A stretch of 64,000 nucleotides of DNA from Singulisphaera sp. GP187 (lineage in GTDB: Bacteria > Planctomycetota > GCA-002687715), in NCBI GenBank assembly GCA_945907755.1, contig CAMDTN010000003.1, forward strand, positions 57,429-121,428, given 5' to 3'. The translations under genes and the position numbers were made by a program. The stretch's first letter is position 1, and the number at the start of each line of letters is the position of its first letter. Shown piece by piece: positions 24,783 to 34,316 of the stretch. A model generated the notes under the pieces. It saw only the letters and a list, made by a program, of their open reading frames with translations, made no database searches and was not told the origin of the DNA.

Positions 24783-25756
24783 GGTGATTGCTCCTTTGTG
24801 GGCGTCAGTTGCACGCGCACGGTGCGGCTGTCGATGACTTCTGCTGAAAGCACTCTGTTGCCGGGGCGCGTTTTTACCGACACGCGTTCGCCCGTGGCGC
24901 CGTCGCCTTGCACCAGACCTTCACCGCGCACGGTGAGTCGTCCGCTGACGATCTCGATGACCACAGGGTCGCCACGCACAACGGCGGGTGGGCGGCGGAA
25001 ATCGGACAGTTGCAGCGCGCGGCCAACTTCGATGCGGCCCTTGGGCAGCAGGCCGATCACAATTTGAGGCGCATCGATAGGTGCTGGCGGCAAGGCTGCG
25101 GATGGCATTTGCACTAACTTCACATCGTCGCTGCTGAGGGCGCGACCAGGCAGCAGCATGCGTGCCGCCACCAGCACGCGCACTTCGGTGGCCAGCAGCA
25201 GTTCCACTTCCACTGCAGGCCCCGGTGCGCCATCGACGACAGCACGCACTTGCACGCGCACGCGCGCAGGCAGAGGATCGCTGGTGCTCACCACGGCGCG
25301 GAAACTGGTGCAAAACCTGCCAGCGGGGGCGCGCAGTGCCGCAGGGGCGGCAGCCAGCGAAAGGCGCGCATCGGCTGTGCCCAAGCGTTCTGCCACGGCA
25401 CGGCGTGCGAGCAAACCCACTTCCTCGCTAGACAAACGCACTTCATCAGTTTGCACGCGACAAGCGTCGGCGCCAGTGATGCGCACGCGCAAGTTCGGTG
25501 CCGCGCGAAGCAGCAGGGCGCTCACTGTTTCGCGAGTGAGGATGCGGCCTTCGCCAGGCGCGGGCGCGGTGCCTAGGACCAAGTTGTGCGCCGCGAGCAA
25601 GCGCTCGGGGTCGTCGGCATATAGGTCGGCAATGTCGACCAAGCGCAGTTGCAAACCGCGCGCGTTGGCATCGGCACGCAGGTGCACCACCAAATCCGTA
25701 GTGTCGGGGCTCACGCCGCCGCTCAAGATTCCGAGGATGAGTGCGATGAGGGTCAT
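24779..25756 (-). CDS. flgA: FlgA, P-ring assembly chaperone (SAF domain)
   Basis: The 325-residue protein has a short hydrophobic leader, a variable N-terminal half and a C-terminal SAF/FlgA domain (ATEVRVLVAARMLLPGRALS, PKGRIEVGRALQLSDFRRPP, VVRGDPVVIEIVSGRLTVRG and VSVKTRPGNRVLSAEVIDSR). FlgA helps FlgI assemble into the P-ring. It lies between flgG and flgH and overlaps flgH by ATGA, three bases after flgG. Confidence 0.92.
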   Translation of the reverse strand: MTLIALILGILSGGVSPDTTDLVVHLRADANARGLQLRLVDIADLYADDPERLLAAHNLVLGTAPAPGEGRILTRETVSALLLRAAPNLRVRITGADACRVQTDEVRLSSEEVGLLARRAVAERLGTADARLSLAAAPAALRAPAGRFCTSFRAVVSTSDPLPARVRVQVRAVVDGAPGPAVEVELLLATEVRVLVAARMLLPGRALSSDDVKLVQMPSAALPPAPIDAPQIVIGLLPKGRIEVGRALQLSDFRRPPAVVRGDPVVIEIVSGRLTVRGEGLVQGDGATGERVSVKTRPGNRVLSAEVIDSRTVRVQLTPTKEQSP

Positions 25757-25759
25757 GGT

Positions 25760-26539
25760 TTAGCGGCTCAGGTTGTTGGCAGTGTTCAGCATCTCGTCAG
25801 CAACTTTGATGGCCTTCGAGTTGGTCTCGAAAGCGCGCTGGGCGAGGATCAACGAGATGAGTTCATTGGCAACATCAACATTGGAACGCTCGGTGTAGCC
25901 GTGCATCAGCGTGCCGGCGCCATTGGTGCCAGGCTGCACGGTTTGCGGGTCGCCCGAGTTGGCCGTGACCTGATAAAGGTTGCCGCCCGATGACGACAGC
26001 CCCGCAGGGTTTACGAAACGGATCAGTTTCAATTGGCCGATCTGGTTTGTTGCTTCGCCCTGTTGATAACTGACGGTGCCGTCCGCCGTGATGTCGATGC
26101 GCACCGCTTCTTGGGGGATGTTCAGCCCCGGTACCAGCTTGAGGCCTTGCGCTGTCACCAAGTCGCCGTTGGCGTCTTTGAAGAAGCGCCCGTCGCGCGA
26201 GAACAAGCGCTCGCCGCCCAAGCCCTGCAATTCGAAGAAGCCGTCACCAGAGATAGCCACATCGAAGTTGCCGCCGGTTTGCGACATGGTGCCAGGCGTG
26301 AACACTTTGGTGGTGCTCACCAAGCGACTGCCGCTGCCCACTTGCGCGCCCGCCATGCCAGAGCCGTTGGCGTTCATGGCGCCGGGCTGCTGCAAGGTGG
26401 TGTACAGCAAGTCTTCGAAGTGCGTCATGCTGCGCTTGAAGCCCGAGGTCTGCACATTGGCCAAGTTGTTGGCAATGACATCCAGCTCGGATTGTTGGGC
26501 CTGCATTCCAGAGGCCGCGGTGTACATAGCTTTAATCAT
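25760..26539 (-). CDS. flgG: FlgG, distal rod protein
   Basis: The 259-residue protein starts MIKAMYTAASGMQAQQSELD and has the axial motif VIANNLANVQTSGFKRSMTHF. The central NFDVAISGDGFFELQ and the C-terminal ERSNVDVANELISLILAQRA followed by FETNSKAIKVADEML are characteristic. Length (260) is exactly that of the family. The gene sits 20 bases after flgF. Confidence 0.98.
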   Translation of the reverse strand: MIKAMYTAASGMQAQQSELDVIANNLANVQTSGFKRSMTHFEDLLYTTLQQPGAMNANGSGMAGAQVGSGSRLVSTTKVFTPGTMSQTGGNFDVAISGDGFFELQGLGGERLFSRDGRFFKDANGDLVTAQGLKLVPGLNIPQEAVRIDITADGTVSYQQGEATNQIGQLKLIRFVNPAGLSSSGGNLYQVTANSGDPQTVQPGTNGAGTLMHGYTERSNVDVANELISLILAQRAFETNSKAIKVADEMLNTANNLSR

Positions 26540-26559
26540 GGTGTGTTTCCTCGCCGGGC

Positions 26560-27273
26560 TCAGCCGCGGCCGATTAATTTCTCGTAGCTGCGGTTAAGAA
26601 CGCTGATGACCCGTTGTGCGGATTCGAATTCGCGGTTGGCGGCGATCATGCCCACCAAGCCAGCCACGCCGCGCTCGGCGGGCATTTCCAACATGCGCCC
26701 TTTCACCATGGCTTCGTCCACATTGGTGAGCGCAGCGCCGGAGGGATTCAAGAACAAGGTGTCGCCTGCGCGTTCCAGCGCGCTGCGGTCGGCCACATCG
26801 GCGACACGCAAAGCGCCCAGCACTTGGCCGTCTTGCATCAGAGTGCCGCCGTCGCGGATTTCCACCGGGCCGCCATCAGGCTGCCCTTGCAGCGAACCGG
26901 AGGCTCCTTGCACGGCGTAGCCAGCGCGGGTCACCAGCGTGCCGCTAGCATTCAGCATGAAATCGCCATTGCGTGTCAGAGCTGCGCCTTGGGGTGTGTC
27001 CACTACGAAGAAGCCATTGCCGGAAATGGCTGCAGCCAAGGGCGATTGCGAAACGGTCATGATCCCGCCTTGGAATGAGGTTGTTTCTTTCACCTCAACC
27101 AGCGAGGCCTCGCGGCCCAGTTCTCTGTCGAGATCCGTGGAGAACGCGCGCACCGCCATCCCGCGGGGCACATATCCAGGCGTGTTTGCGTTCACCGCGT
27201 TGGCGGTTGCGATTTCCAACTGCGTCATGCATGCGGCCATGCTGGATGCAGCGGCGTGGAATCCATCGTTCAT
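26560..27273 (-). CDS. flgF: FlgF, proximal rod protein
   Basis: The 237-residue protein starts at MNDGFHAAASSMAACMTQLE, with GGAG about nine bases upstream. It shows the rod-protein layout: IATANAVNANTPGYVPRGMA, then SPLAAAISGNGFFVVDTPQG and a C-terminal MIAANREFESAQRVISVLN helix. The paralogue downstream is clearly FlgG, so this one is assigned to FlgF. It is separated from the upstream glycosyltransferase by a 260-nt gap that may hold a secondary promoter; a TTGACA at 27494-27499 (- strand) has no good -10 partner. Confidence 0.92.
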   Translation of the reverse strand: MNDGFHAAASSMAACMTQLEIATANAVNANTPGYVPRGMAVRAFSTDLDRELGREASLVEVKETTSFQGGIMTVSQSPLAAAISGNGFFVVDTPQGAALTRNGDFMLNASGTLVTRAGYAVQGASGSLQGQPDGGPVEIRDGGTLMQDGQVLGALRVADVADRSALERAGDTLFLNPSGAALTNVDEAMVKGRMLEMPAERGVAGLVGMIAANREFESAQRVISVLNRSYEKLIGRG

Positions 27274-27533
27274 GCGAGTCTCCGGGCCCAGAGTGGACAG
27301 GCCCCGCACATGTGCACAGCAAGTGCAGTGCCGTGGCGTGGCGTCGCAACGCACGAATGATGCAAGTCGTTGTTGCAGCCCAGCTCACTGGTTTTCCGCT
27401 GCTTTGCAGCAGCGCCAATGTGACGCAATTCACTACAGTTGCGCGCTCCAAGGCTTGCGGACGAGCTGCGCATCCGCTGCAATTCCCGGCGAGTGTCAAC
27501 CCATGAGCAGGCGCTGTCCAGCATGCGGCGGCC

Positions 27534-29645
27534 TCAAGCGGGGGCGAGTGCGACCTTGTCCAGTGCAGGATCGAAGGGCGTTTGCAGCAGCTTGGCCACA
27601 TCCACTTGCGCGCCGTAGGGCAGCGCTGGGTCCAAGTTCCATTTTTGCTTGAACACTTCCCAGTTGTCCAGCAGCAAACGGTTGTAGTCGATGTTCGCGG
27701 TCTTGGAGGTGCGGCTGCCGAGGTGGCGGATGAAGCAATCTTTGGCGATGCGCAATTGCCAACCTGCGCGGCGCGCACGGATGCAATAGTCGTCGTCCTC
27801 GAAGCCCCAGCGGCCATAGCGTTCGTCGATGCCGCCGATCTGATCGATGACTTCGCGGCGGCACAGCATGAAGAACAGAATCAAACGCGAGGTGTAGCCA
27901 TGCTCGCCCTTGCGCGCGTTGTGGAAAGTGTTGGCGAAGGCGTCGAGTGTGGTCTGCGGACCAGGAAGCAAGTTCGATTTCTGCCCGCCGCTGACGTAGT
28001 CGCTCATAGGTCCGACGATGCCCACATCTTTCCACGCGCCGAGGTGGCCCAGCAGAATGCTGCGCCAATTGGGCGTGAAGATGACATCGTTGTCGCAGAA
28101 CAGGATGTTGTCGCCGCGCACATTCTCGAGGGCGCGATTGCGTGCGGCAGGGGCGCCAATGTTGCGGCCCATTTCCATGAGGCGCACATCACTCTGTTGG
28201 CGCAGCCATTGCAAGCTGCCGTCGGTGCTGCCGTTGTCGACAATGATCAGTTCCATCGGGCCGTCGGTGTGCTTGCGCAACGACGACAGCGCTTCCTTCA
28301 CATGGGGGAAGCCGTTGAGGTTGGGAATGACCACGCTCGTGAGGCCCTTGGACAAGTCTGCCCCGCCGCGCGCTTCCGCCGGCGTGAAGCCAAGTTCTGC
28401 AGCCAATTGACCGCGCAAGCATTCATGCGTGCTGATGCGTTGCGTCTTGGCGCCCATGTCGCGCAGGAAAGTGTCGGCGGCTTCGCGCACTGAGGGCAGT
28501 GGCGAACTCTGCGCCAAGCGCACTTGGCTGGCTAGTTCTTGCACCAGGGGTTCGTCGGTTTCCAGCTTGCGGCGCACGGCGGCCCAGAAGACTGCGTCGG
28601 GAGCAGTGGGCTGAAAGATCAACTTGGGTTCGCGGTGTTTGCGCCACATGCGGTGCGTGTTCACGCCCAACAAGAATTGGCGGCGCATGTAGCGGTCGAT
28701 GTCCAAGTCGTGGTCGTGGTGCGCCACAATTTGCGGGTCGAAGAACACGCGCAGGTCGCACTGCTGCTGCAAGCGCCAGCCGAGTTCTGAATCTTCGCAA
28801 ATGGGGTGTGGGAAGTTTGCGTCGAAGCCACCCACTGCATCCAAGCAGCGCCGCGGAATGGACAGATTGCAGGTGTAGAAGAAGCGCCAGTCATTCAGCG
28901 CATTCGGCTTCATCTGGGTGTATTCGAAGAGCAGATTGGTGCGCTGCATCAATTGAGTGAAAGGGTGCGCCAGCTTTTCTGGCAAGAAATCGAAGCGGCC
29001 CAGCACGGCCATGTCGGTGGTGCTTTCCAATTGGCGCAGCAAGTGGCGCCGCAGTACATCGGGTGCCAGCACAGCGTCGTCGTTCAGAATCAGCACCCAA
29101 GGGGCTTTGGCCTTTGCTAACGCAAGATTGCGCGCAGTGGCGGGGCCCGCGTTGGCTTGGCGCAGCAATTCCACCTTGAAGGGCAGCGTTTTCGCAGTGA
29201 TAGCCGCCGGGGTGGGCGAGCCGTCGTCAACCACAACCACTTCGAAGGCCGATGGCGCCAAGTCCTGCTGGGCGAGGGAGTCGAGCAGGTTGTTCAGTGC
29301 ACCGTTGCGTTGGTAGGTGGGCACGATCACGGAAAGGAACGGGTCTGCGTCGCTGCGGCTGACGCTGCGCTGTTGGGCGTCGCACTGTGCCAACACCTCC
29401 GCAAGATTGCTGAGTGCGTCGTTGTCCGCGGAATCCAAGCGCAGCGCAGTGCGGAACGCAGTGACTGCGTCGTCGTTGCGCCCCATGGTCCAGGCAACCG
29501 CACCGAGGTCGTTCCAAGCGCGGCTCCATGACGAGTCGGCTTCGACCGCCGCCAAAAAATGGCGCATCGCTTCTTCAAGATTGTTTGCTCGAAATGCCGC
29601 CTCGCCTTGCGCGGCGCATGCTTGTGCTGTTGTGCGTGGGTCCAT
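27534..29645 (-). CDS. TPR - GT2 - GT2 glycosyltransferase embedded in the flagellar operon
   Basis: The 703-residue protein has two TPR units (about residues 8-85: GEAAFRANNLEEAMRHFLAA, AWNDLGAVAWTMGRNDDAVT). A first GT2 domain covers about 103-330 (LSVIVPTYQRNG, EVVVVDDGS, WVLILNDDAVLAPD). A second covers about 435-690 (SVVIPNLNGF, ELIIVDNGSTDGSLQWL, NILFCDNDVIFTPNWR, RYGRWGFEDDDYCIRARRAG). The start is the ATG at 29645. It lies between flgE and flgF on the same strand in an otherwise purely flagellar operon. I infer that it glycosylates an exported axial protein such as flagellin or hook protein, the TPRs holding the substrate. Sugar donors are unknown. Confidence 0.88.
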   Translation of the reverse strand: MDPRTTAQACAAQGEAAFRANNLEEAMRHFLAAVEADSSWSRAWNDLGAVAWTMGRNDDAVTAFRTALRLDSADNDALSNLAEVLAQCDAQQRSVSRSDADPFLSVIVPTYQRNGALNNLLDSLAQQDLAPSAFEVVVVDDGSPTPAAITAKTLPFKVELLRQANAGPATARNLALAKAKAPWVLILNDDAVLAPDVLRRHLLRQLESTTDMAVLGRFDFLPEKLAHPFTQLMQRTNLLFEYTQMKPNALNDWRFFYTCNLSIPRRCLDAVGGFDANFPHPICEDSELGWRLQQQCDLRVFFDPQIVAHHDHDLDIDRYMRRQFLLGVNTHRMWRKHREPKLIFQPTAPDAVFWAAVRRKLETDEPLVQELASQVRLAQSSPLPSVREAADTFLRDMGAKTQRISTHECLRGQLAAELGFTPAEARGGADLSKGLTSVVIPNLNGFPHVKEALSSLRKHTDGPMELIIVDNGSTDGSLQWLRQQSDVRLMEMGRNIGAPAARNRALENVRGDNILFCDNDVIFTPNWRSILLGHLGAWKDVGIVGPMSDYVSGGQKSNLLPGPQTTLDAFANTFHNARKGEHGYTSRLILFFMLCRREVIDQIGGIDERYGRWGFEDDDYCIRARRAGWQLRIAKDCFIRHLGSRTSKTANIDYNRLLLDNWEVFKQKWNLDPALPYGAQVDVAKLLQTPFDPALDKVALAPA

Positions 29646-29728
29646 GGTTTTTCCGTGTGTGTTTGCGAGGGACTGCGCTGGCGCCGACCGAGGCGGGCGA
29701 TGCGACGCCAGCGTGAAGCCCTCAAGGA

Positions 29729-31669
29729 TCAGACGAGGTTGACGAGCTCCTGCAAGACTTCGTCGGCGGTAGTGATGATGCGGGCGTTCGCTTGGAATCC
29801 GCGCTGTGCCTCGATGAGGCGCACGAATTCTTCTGCGATGTCCACATTCGAGCCTTCGAGCGTGCCAGCCACGATGCTGCCGGCAGACGCTGTTTGGGCG
29901 GAGGTGATGACTGGGTCGCCGCTGTTGCCGCTGATCTGCCACAGGCTGTCGCCCACGGAAGACAAGCCGGCGCTGTTCTCGAACAGCGCGACGCCGATGT
30001 CGTCCAGATCCAAGATCTGGCCGTTGCTGTAGAAGCCTTCGATGATGCCGTCGCCGCGAACGGCTACGGACGACAACGAACCGGCGGTGTAGCCGTCAGC
30101 CACGCCGAACACCGAGCCAGGCAGACCGAACTGAGTCATGCCGCTGGTTTGGCCAGCAGTGCCGAAGTCGAGGCTCAGGTTCTGCACGCCAGGCACCGTG
30201 TTCCACTGCACTTGCAGCAGATTCGGCGGCACCATGTTCAGTGTGCCGTTCTGGTCGAAGCCGAGGCCGCTGATGGTTGGCGTGATCACCGTGCCTTCGA
30301 GCGGGTCCACCGAAGCGGTCACATCCCATGTGCCGTCGTCGCGGCGCGCGAAAGCAAAGCTGACCGCATGGGCCTGGCCCGCGCTGTCGTAAACCGTGGT
30401 GGTCACCGTTTCGGCGTCCGGGTCTGCGCCTTGTGTGATGGTGCGGAAGAAATTGCTGGACCAATTGCTGCGCCCAACGGAGGCGGGCAGATCTTGAATC
30501 GTGATGGTGAGCGCTGCCTCACCAGTGGCGTTCGCCAGCATACTGATGGTGCCGTCGGTGTTCAGCGTTGCAGTGGCGCCGCCTGTGCCCGAGTTGAACA
30601 TAGTGTTCATCTTGCCGAGGAGCGCACCGAGCGTGGTGCCGTCTTGGCCCACGCCGGAGCCGAACACAAAGATGCCGCTGACCGGAGTGCCGTCAGGGCG
30701 TGAACCAGTGATGCGGATCTGATCGCCCGGCACATAGTTGATGGTGTTGGTGGACAAATCGCTCAGCAGCGTTGTGCTGTTGGCAACGGATTCCGTGCCC
30801 ACAGCCGCGACGCCGATGGACGCCGGAGCGAACATCGCGGTGGCGCCAGTGGACAGCGGATCGATGAATACATTTTGAGCCGCGCCCGAGCCGTTGGTTT
30901 GCAGCACCAGCGAGCCGCCGCTGTCAACAGCCGTGATGCCAGTGGCCTGCGCATTCACCGCAGTGGCGATTTCTGCTGCAGTCATGGCACCAGGCACAGC
31001 AGGCACAGGCAAAGTGATGATCTGCGTGGCACCGAAGTTGGCGCGCAGCAGCAGTGTTTCGCCGCCGACGAGCGCATAGGGCCCGGCGTTGCCGGTGAGG
31101 CGTGCGGGTTGGAAATCCCTGAAAGGCTGGTCGGTGGTGAGCAATTCCGACAGCGGGCCTGAGACCACTGCGGGCAAGTTGCCCTGCAGTTCCACATTGG
31201 TGCTCGCCTGCGCAGGGATCACCGTGTTCAGTTGAATCCTGATGTCTTGGCCGCTGGTGTTCTGCACGCGGAACCCCGTGCGCAGGTCGACGAAGTTGTC
31301 ATTGGCATCCACACCGAATGCACCCACGCGGGTGTAGAAGTTTTGGTTGCCGTCGCTGACCACGAAGTAGCCTTCGCCCTGCAGGCCGAGGTCCAAGCTG
31401 CGGCCGGTGTTCAACAAGCTGCCTTGCACCATGCGCACATCAACGCTGCCGATGCCGGCGCCGCTACCGATTTCGGATGGGTTTCTGCCGCCAGAGAGCC
31501 CCGTGGGGCCCGAGGCCGGGCGATACGCCTGGCCGAACATCTCGACGAACGACACGCGCGAGGCCTTGAAGCCGTTGGTGTTGGCGTTCGCCAAGTTGTT
31601 ACCGATGACATCGAGGTACTTCTGGTTCACGCGAAGACCGGACAGAGCTGAGACAAGTGCGTTTTGCAT
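29729..31669 (-). CDS. flgE: FlgE, flagellar hook protein
   Basis: The 646-residue protein starts MQNALVSALSGLRVNQKYLD with the axial motif VIGNNLANANTNGFKASRVS. It continues with LNTGRSLDLGLQGEGYFVVS and ends SNVDIAEEFVRLIEAQRGFQ plus a terminal helix. It forms the flexible hook. It is larger than the E. coli protein (about 400), with extra surface beta domains at about residues 200-400. AGGAACC precedes the ATG. The glycosyltransferase follows downstream after an 83-nt gap. Confidence 0.97.
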   Translation of the reverse strand: MQNALVSALSGLRVNQKYLDVIGNNLANANTNGFKASRVSFVEMFGQAYRPASGPTGLSGGRNPSEIGSGAGIGSVDVRMVQGSLLNTGRSLDLGLQGEGYFVVSDGNQNFYTRVGAFGVDANDNFVDLRTGFRVQNTSGQDIRIQLNTVIPAQASTNVELQGNLPAVVSGPLSELLTTDQPFRDFQPARLTGNAGPYALVGGETLLLRANFGATQIITLPVPAVPGAMTAAEIATAVNAQATGITAVDSGGSLVLQTNGSGAAQNVFIDPLSTGATAMFAPASIGVAAVGTESVANSTTLLSDLSTNTINYVPGDQIRITGSRPDGTPVSGIFVFGSGVGQDGTTLGALLGKMNTMFNSGTGGATATLNTDGTISMLANATGEAALTITIQDLPASVGRSNWSSNFFRTITQGADPDAETVTTTVYDSAGQAHAVSFAFARRDDGTWDVTASVDPLEGTVITPTISGLGFDQNGTLNMVPPNLLQVQWNTVPGVQNLSLDFGTAGQTSGMTQFGLPGSVFGVADGYTAGSLSSVAVRGDGIIEGFYSNGQILDLDDIGVALFENSAGLSSVGDSLWQISGNSGDPVITSAQTASAGSIVAGTLEGSNVDIAEEFVRLIEAQRGFQANARIITTADEVLQELVNLV

Positions 31670-31704
31670 GGAAGGTTCCTTGCTTTCTTAGAGGGGTTGT
31701 TTGT

Positions 31705-32256
31705 TCAGAGCGCCACTGCGTCGTTCACAGACAGCGCGGAGTTGGGGGTTGACGCAGGGGTGTTCGCTGCGCCATTGGAGGAGCCGCCGCCAGTACCAGT
31801 ACCGCCACCAGTACCAGTGCCGCCGCCCGAGAGGGGCGTGCTGATGATCACGATGTTGCCGGCGGGGATCACATGACCGTCCACCTCAACCATCACGCCT
31901 TCTTCAGCGAAGTACACGCTCTGAACCGTGCCGCGCGCTTGGACGCCGGTGATCGGATCGATGTACTCCACCGTCTTGCCTACAAGCGCTGCGCCCTGCG
32001 ACAGGCCGCCCAACACCAACTGCGCTTCTTGCGCGGCCAAGATGTTGCGCAGCAAGCCGCTGGTGGATTGCTGCTCTTCCAATTGGCTGAAAGTCGCCAA
32101 CTGCGCGAGGAACTGCTCGTTCTTCACGGGCTCAAAAGGGTCTTGCGATTTCAACTGGTGCACCAGCAATTGCAGAAACTGGGACTTGTTCACATCCGAG
32201 GCGCCGAGGGCCTGCGAGATGGGGCTGGAGTTATTGCTGACGGCTTCGATAGGCAT
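31705..32256 (-). CDS. flgD: FlgD, hook assembly scaffold/cap protein
   Basis: The 183-residue protein contains the FlgD core motif NKSQFLQLLVHQLKSQDPFE followed by PVKNEQFLAQLATFSQLEEQ, and a Tudor/Fn3-like region (LVGKTVEYIDPITGVQARGT). After that domain a low-complexity linker GGGTGTGGGTGTGGGSS leads to a short unstructured tail instead of a second folded domain. It caps the growing hook. It lies between fliK and flgE, as in most hook operons. Confidence 0.95.
   Translation of the reverse strand: MPIEAVSNNSSPISQALGASDVNKSQFLQLLVHQLKSQDPFEPVKNEQFLAQLATFSQLEEQQSTSGLLRNILAAQEAQLVLGGLSQGAALVGKTVEYIDPITGVQARGTVQSVYFAEEGVMVEVDGHVIPAGNIVIISTPLSGGGTGTGGGTGTGGGSSNGAANTPASTPNSALSVNDAVAL
31793..31829. 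repeat. Short tandem repeat encoding the Gly-Thr linker of FlgD
   Basis: Imperfect repeats of ACCAGTACC/GCCGCC triplets code for the Gly-Thr-Gly-rich linker of FlgD. Slippage here would change linker length by whole codons. Confidence 0.5.
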
Positions 32257-32267
32257 GGGTGTGGTCC

Positions 32268-34142
32268 TCAGATCACCAAGTCGAGGCCGTGTTGGGCCGC
32301 AACTGGGCTGTGTTTGGTGCCGCGCGGCGTTTGCTGCGAGGCCTTCGTTTCGTTGCCATTAGCGCTGCGGGTGTGCGCTCTCTGTTCGTGACTTGCACTG
32401 TCGCGTTGCTGCGTCGTGCGCTCATGCGCGTTGCGCGGCTGCGCGTCGTCTTGCGAGCGAATGTCCACACTGGCGACGCTCAGCCCGGCTTCTTGCAAAG
32501 TGGATTTCAGCCCGTGCAGGTCCTGTTGCAGCGCGTCCGCCACATCCGCGTTGCGCGCGGTGATGCGAGCGTGCAGCGCACCTTGGTGCAAGAGCATGCG
32601 CACATGCACTTCGCCCAGTGCGGGTGGGTCCAAGATGATGGTCACCTCGGGCCGCGCCTCGGACATGTGCAGGCGCACTTGTTCAACGGCTTGTGCGCGT
32701 TCTTGCGTGCTCAGTGCGGGGACTTCAACCACGGCACTGGCCAACACAAGTGCATCCACCTTTGCGCTCGGCATTGGTGCCCCAGGAATATGTGCCGAAC
32801 CAAGCGGGGCGGCGTTGATGGTGCTGCGGCCTTCCGGATGAGTGGCCACGCTTGCGGCTGCATTTGCAGGAGTGCCCGTGGTGGTTGCACGCAGTCCGCG
32901 GAGCGCGAGAGCTTGCTCTTCCGCATCCATTGTTCCGCTGTTGGTGCCTATAGCCGCCGCGAAGGAAGTGTGTTCAGCCGAGGTGTTCAGCGTGCCGGGC
33001 TCGCCGAGCACTAGTGCCGTTTCATCGCCGACCTCTGTGGATGGCGCTGCGTTGCTATTGGCAGACGCGGTGTTTGTCGAAGGGCGCTGCGATGTGCCGC
33101 CTGCCACGACGCGCTGCGAAGTCGATTGCGCGGCGACATTGCGCGCGGTTGTGCTGCCCGCCAGTGCGTTTGTCTGTGTGGACGCGGCGTTCAGGGCCGT
33201 TGCAACGGGGGAGGCCGTGCCGTCAACGATTGCGCGCGTCGCGTTGTCTGCGGCCGCGCTCGTGATTCCATGTGCTGCCCCAGCGGATGCTGCGTTTGCA
33301 GAGGTCCCGCTCGCCGTTCCAACAGCGGCGGCGTTTGCAGAGGCCTCAGCGCCATTCAGCGCGTTCGGCTGGCCACCGTCCGCAGAGTTCGCGTTGCTGC
33401 CCATGCCAATTTCCTGTGCTGCGGCGCTGGCTCCCTGCGCCGCACCTGCACTAGTGCCCATTTGATTTGCGCTGGTGTTGTGGGCATGCGTGGTCGTGGC
33501 GTCTGCCGCAGTGTTGGCTGCCGCTGTGGTCGATGCCGCGCTTGCAGTTGCGAGCGATGCCACCCCGGCGACACCACCGAGCGCAGCGTTTGCAGCGCCA
33601 GCAACACTGGCGCTGGGCGCGAAGGTTGCGGTGCTCGTGGCGCTGTTGAGGAAAGCAGCTACTCCTGCGGCGCCACGGAGCGCTGCTTCGGGGTTGCGTC
33701 CATATTCGATGCTGCTGTTCGGCGTACTGATCACCGCATTGGCCGTGGCTGTGTTTCCAGCGGCATTCTCGTCAGCCAACTGCATCGCCGCATCCGTCCC
33801 CGCGAAGGGCTCCTGGGTCACAGAGCCGCCGCTGCTTGCCGCCGCTGCAGCAGCGTCGCGCCCCACCGCCTCTTGTCCATTGGTGCCAAGTTCAAATGCG
33901 TTGTTGTTTTCCGCAGGCCCTTCGGCCCTGCGGGTGTCGCTCGCTTCGCGGCGCGTGCTGGATTCCGCCGCTAACTCGGCGGCGAAGTCTGCCCCCTCTT
34001 CGCGAACCTCGGAGCGACCCGTAGCGCGGGCGGTCGCCGCTTGGCTGCTGCGAATGGAGGCGGCGCGCTGTTGGGCATCAGCGCGTTCGGCCTGCGCAGC
34101 AGCGGCGGGGGCTTGGTTCAGGGTTGGAATGGAGAGTCTCAT
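32268..34142 (-). CDS. fliK: FliK, hook-length control protein
   Basis: The 624-residue protein starts at MRLSIPTLNQ; an ATG twelve bases upstream is also possible. Residues 1 to about 480 are very rich in Ala, Thr, Asn, Ser and Gly and almost certainly unfolded, as expected for a molecular ruler. The C-terminal Flg_hook domain has the switch-protein pattern VRLHMSEARPEVTIILDPPA, LGEVHVRMLLHQGALHARIT and GLKSTLQEAGLSVASVDIRS. FliK measures the hook and switches export specificity through FlhB, which is also encoded here. It is the first gene of the long flg operon; the 350-nt region upstream to flgM is shared with the divergent promoter. Confidence 0.92.
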   Translation of the reverse strand: MRLSIPTLNQAPAAAAQAERADAQQRAASIRSSQAATARATGRSEVREEGADFAAELAAESSTRREASDTRRAEGPAENNNAFELGTNGQEAVGRDAAAAAASSGGSVTQEPFAGTDAAMQLADENAAGNTATANAVISTPNSSIEYGRNPEAALRGAAGVAAFLNSATSTATFAPSASVAGAANAALGGVAGVASLATASAASTTAAANTAADATTTHAHNTSANQMGTSAGAAQGASAAAQEIGMGSNANSADGGQPNALNGAEASANAAAVGTASGTSANAASAGAAHGITSAAADNATRAIVDGTASPVATALNAASTQTNALAGSTTARNVAAQSTSQRVVAGGTSQRPSTNTASANSNAAPSTEVGDETALVLGEPGTLNTSAEHTSFAAAIGTNSGTMDAEEQALALRGLRATTTGTPANAAASVATHPEGRSTINAAPLGSAHIPGAPMPSAKVDALVLASAVVEVPALSTQERAQAVEQVRLHMSEARPEVTIILDPPALGEVHVRMLLHQGALHARITARNADVADALQQDLHGLKSTLQEAGLSVASVDIRSQDDAQPRNAHERTTQQRDSASHEQRAHTRSANGNETKASQQTPRGTKHSPVAAQHGLDLVI

Positions 34143-34316
34143 CACCCCATGCATTGCACATGCCGTGCCGGGTCGCAGAAAACGCAGCGCTTGCAACCGA
34201 ATGCGCACTAATGGAGTTGGCGCAAAGCAGGAAAGGGCAATGGGTTATGGATGGGAGGAGATGGGTTTGCTGGGTGGGGAATGGGGCCAAAGGGACTCAA
34301 GGGCGCTGATTAGCTC

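Noticed and set aside
27390-27420. Possible sigma-54 site (TGGC..TGC) upstream of flgF
   Set aside because: The spacing between the GG and GC dinucleotides is wrong for a -24/-12 promoter.
27270-27524. 84-codon - strand frame between the glycosyltransferase and flgF
   Set aside because: No domain, no Shine-Dalgarno and it overlaps the flgF leader; treated as intergenic.
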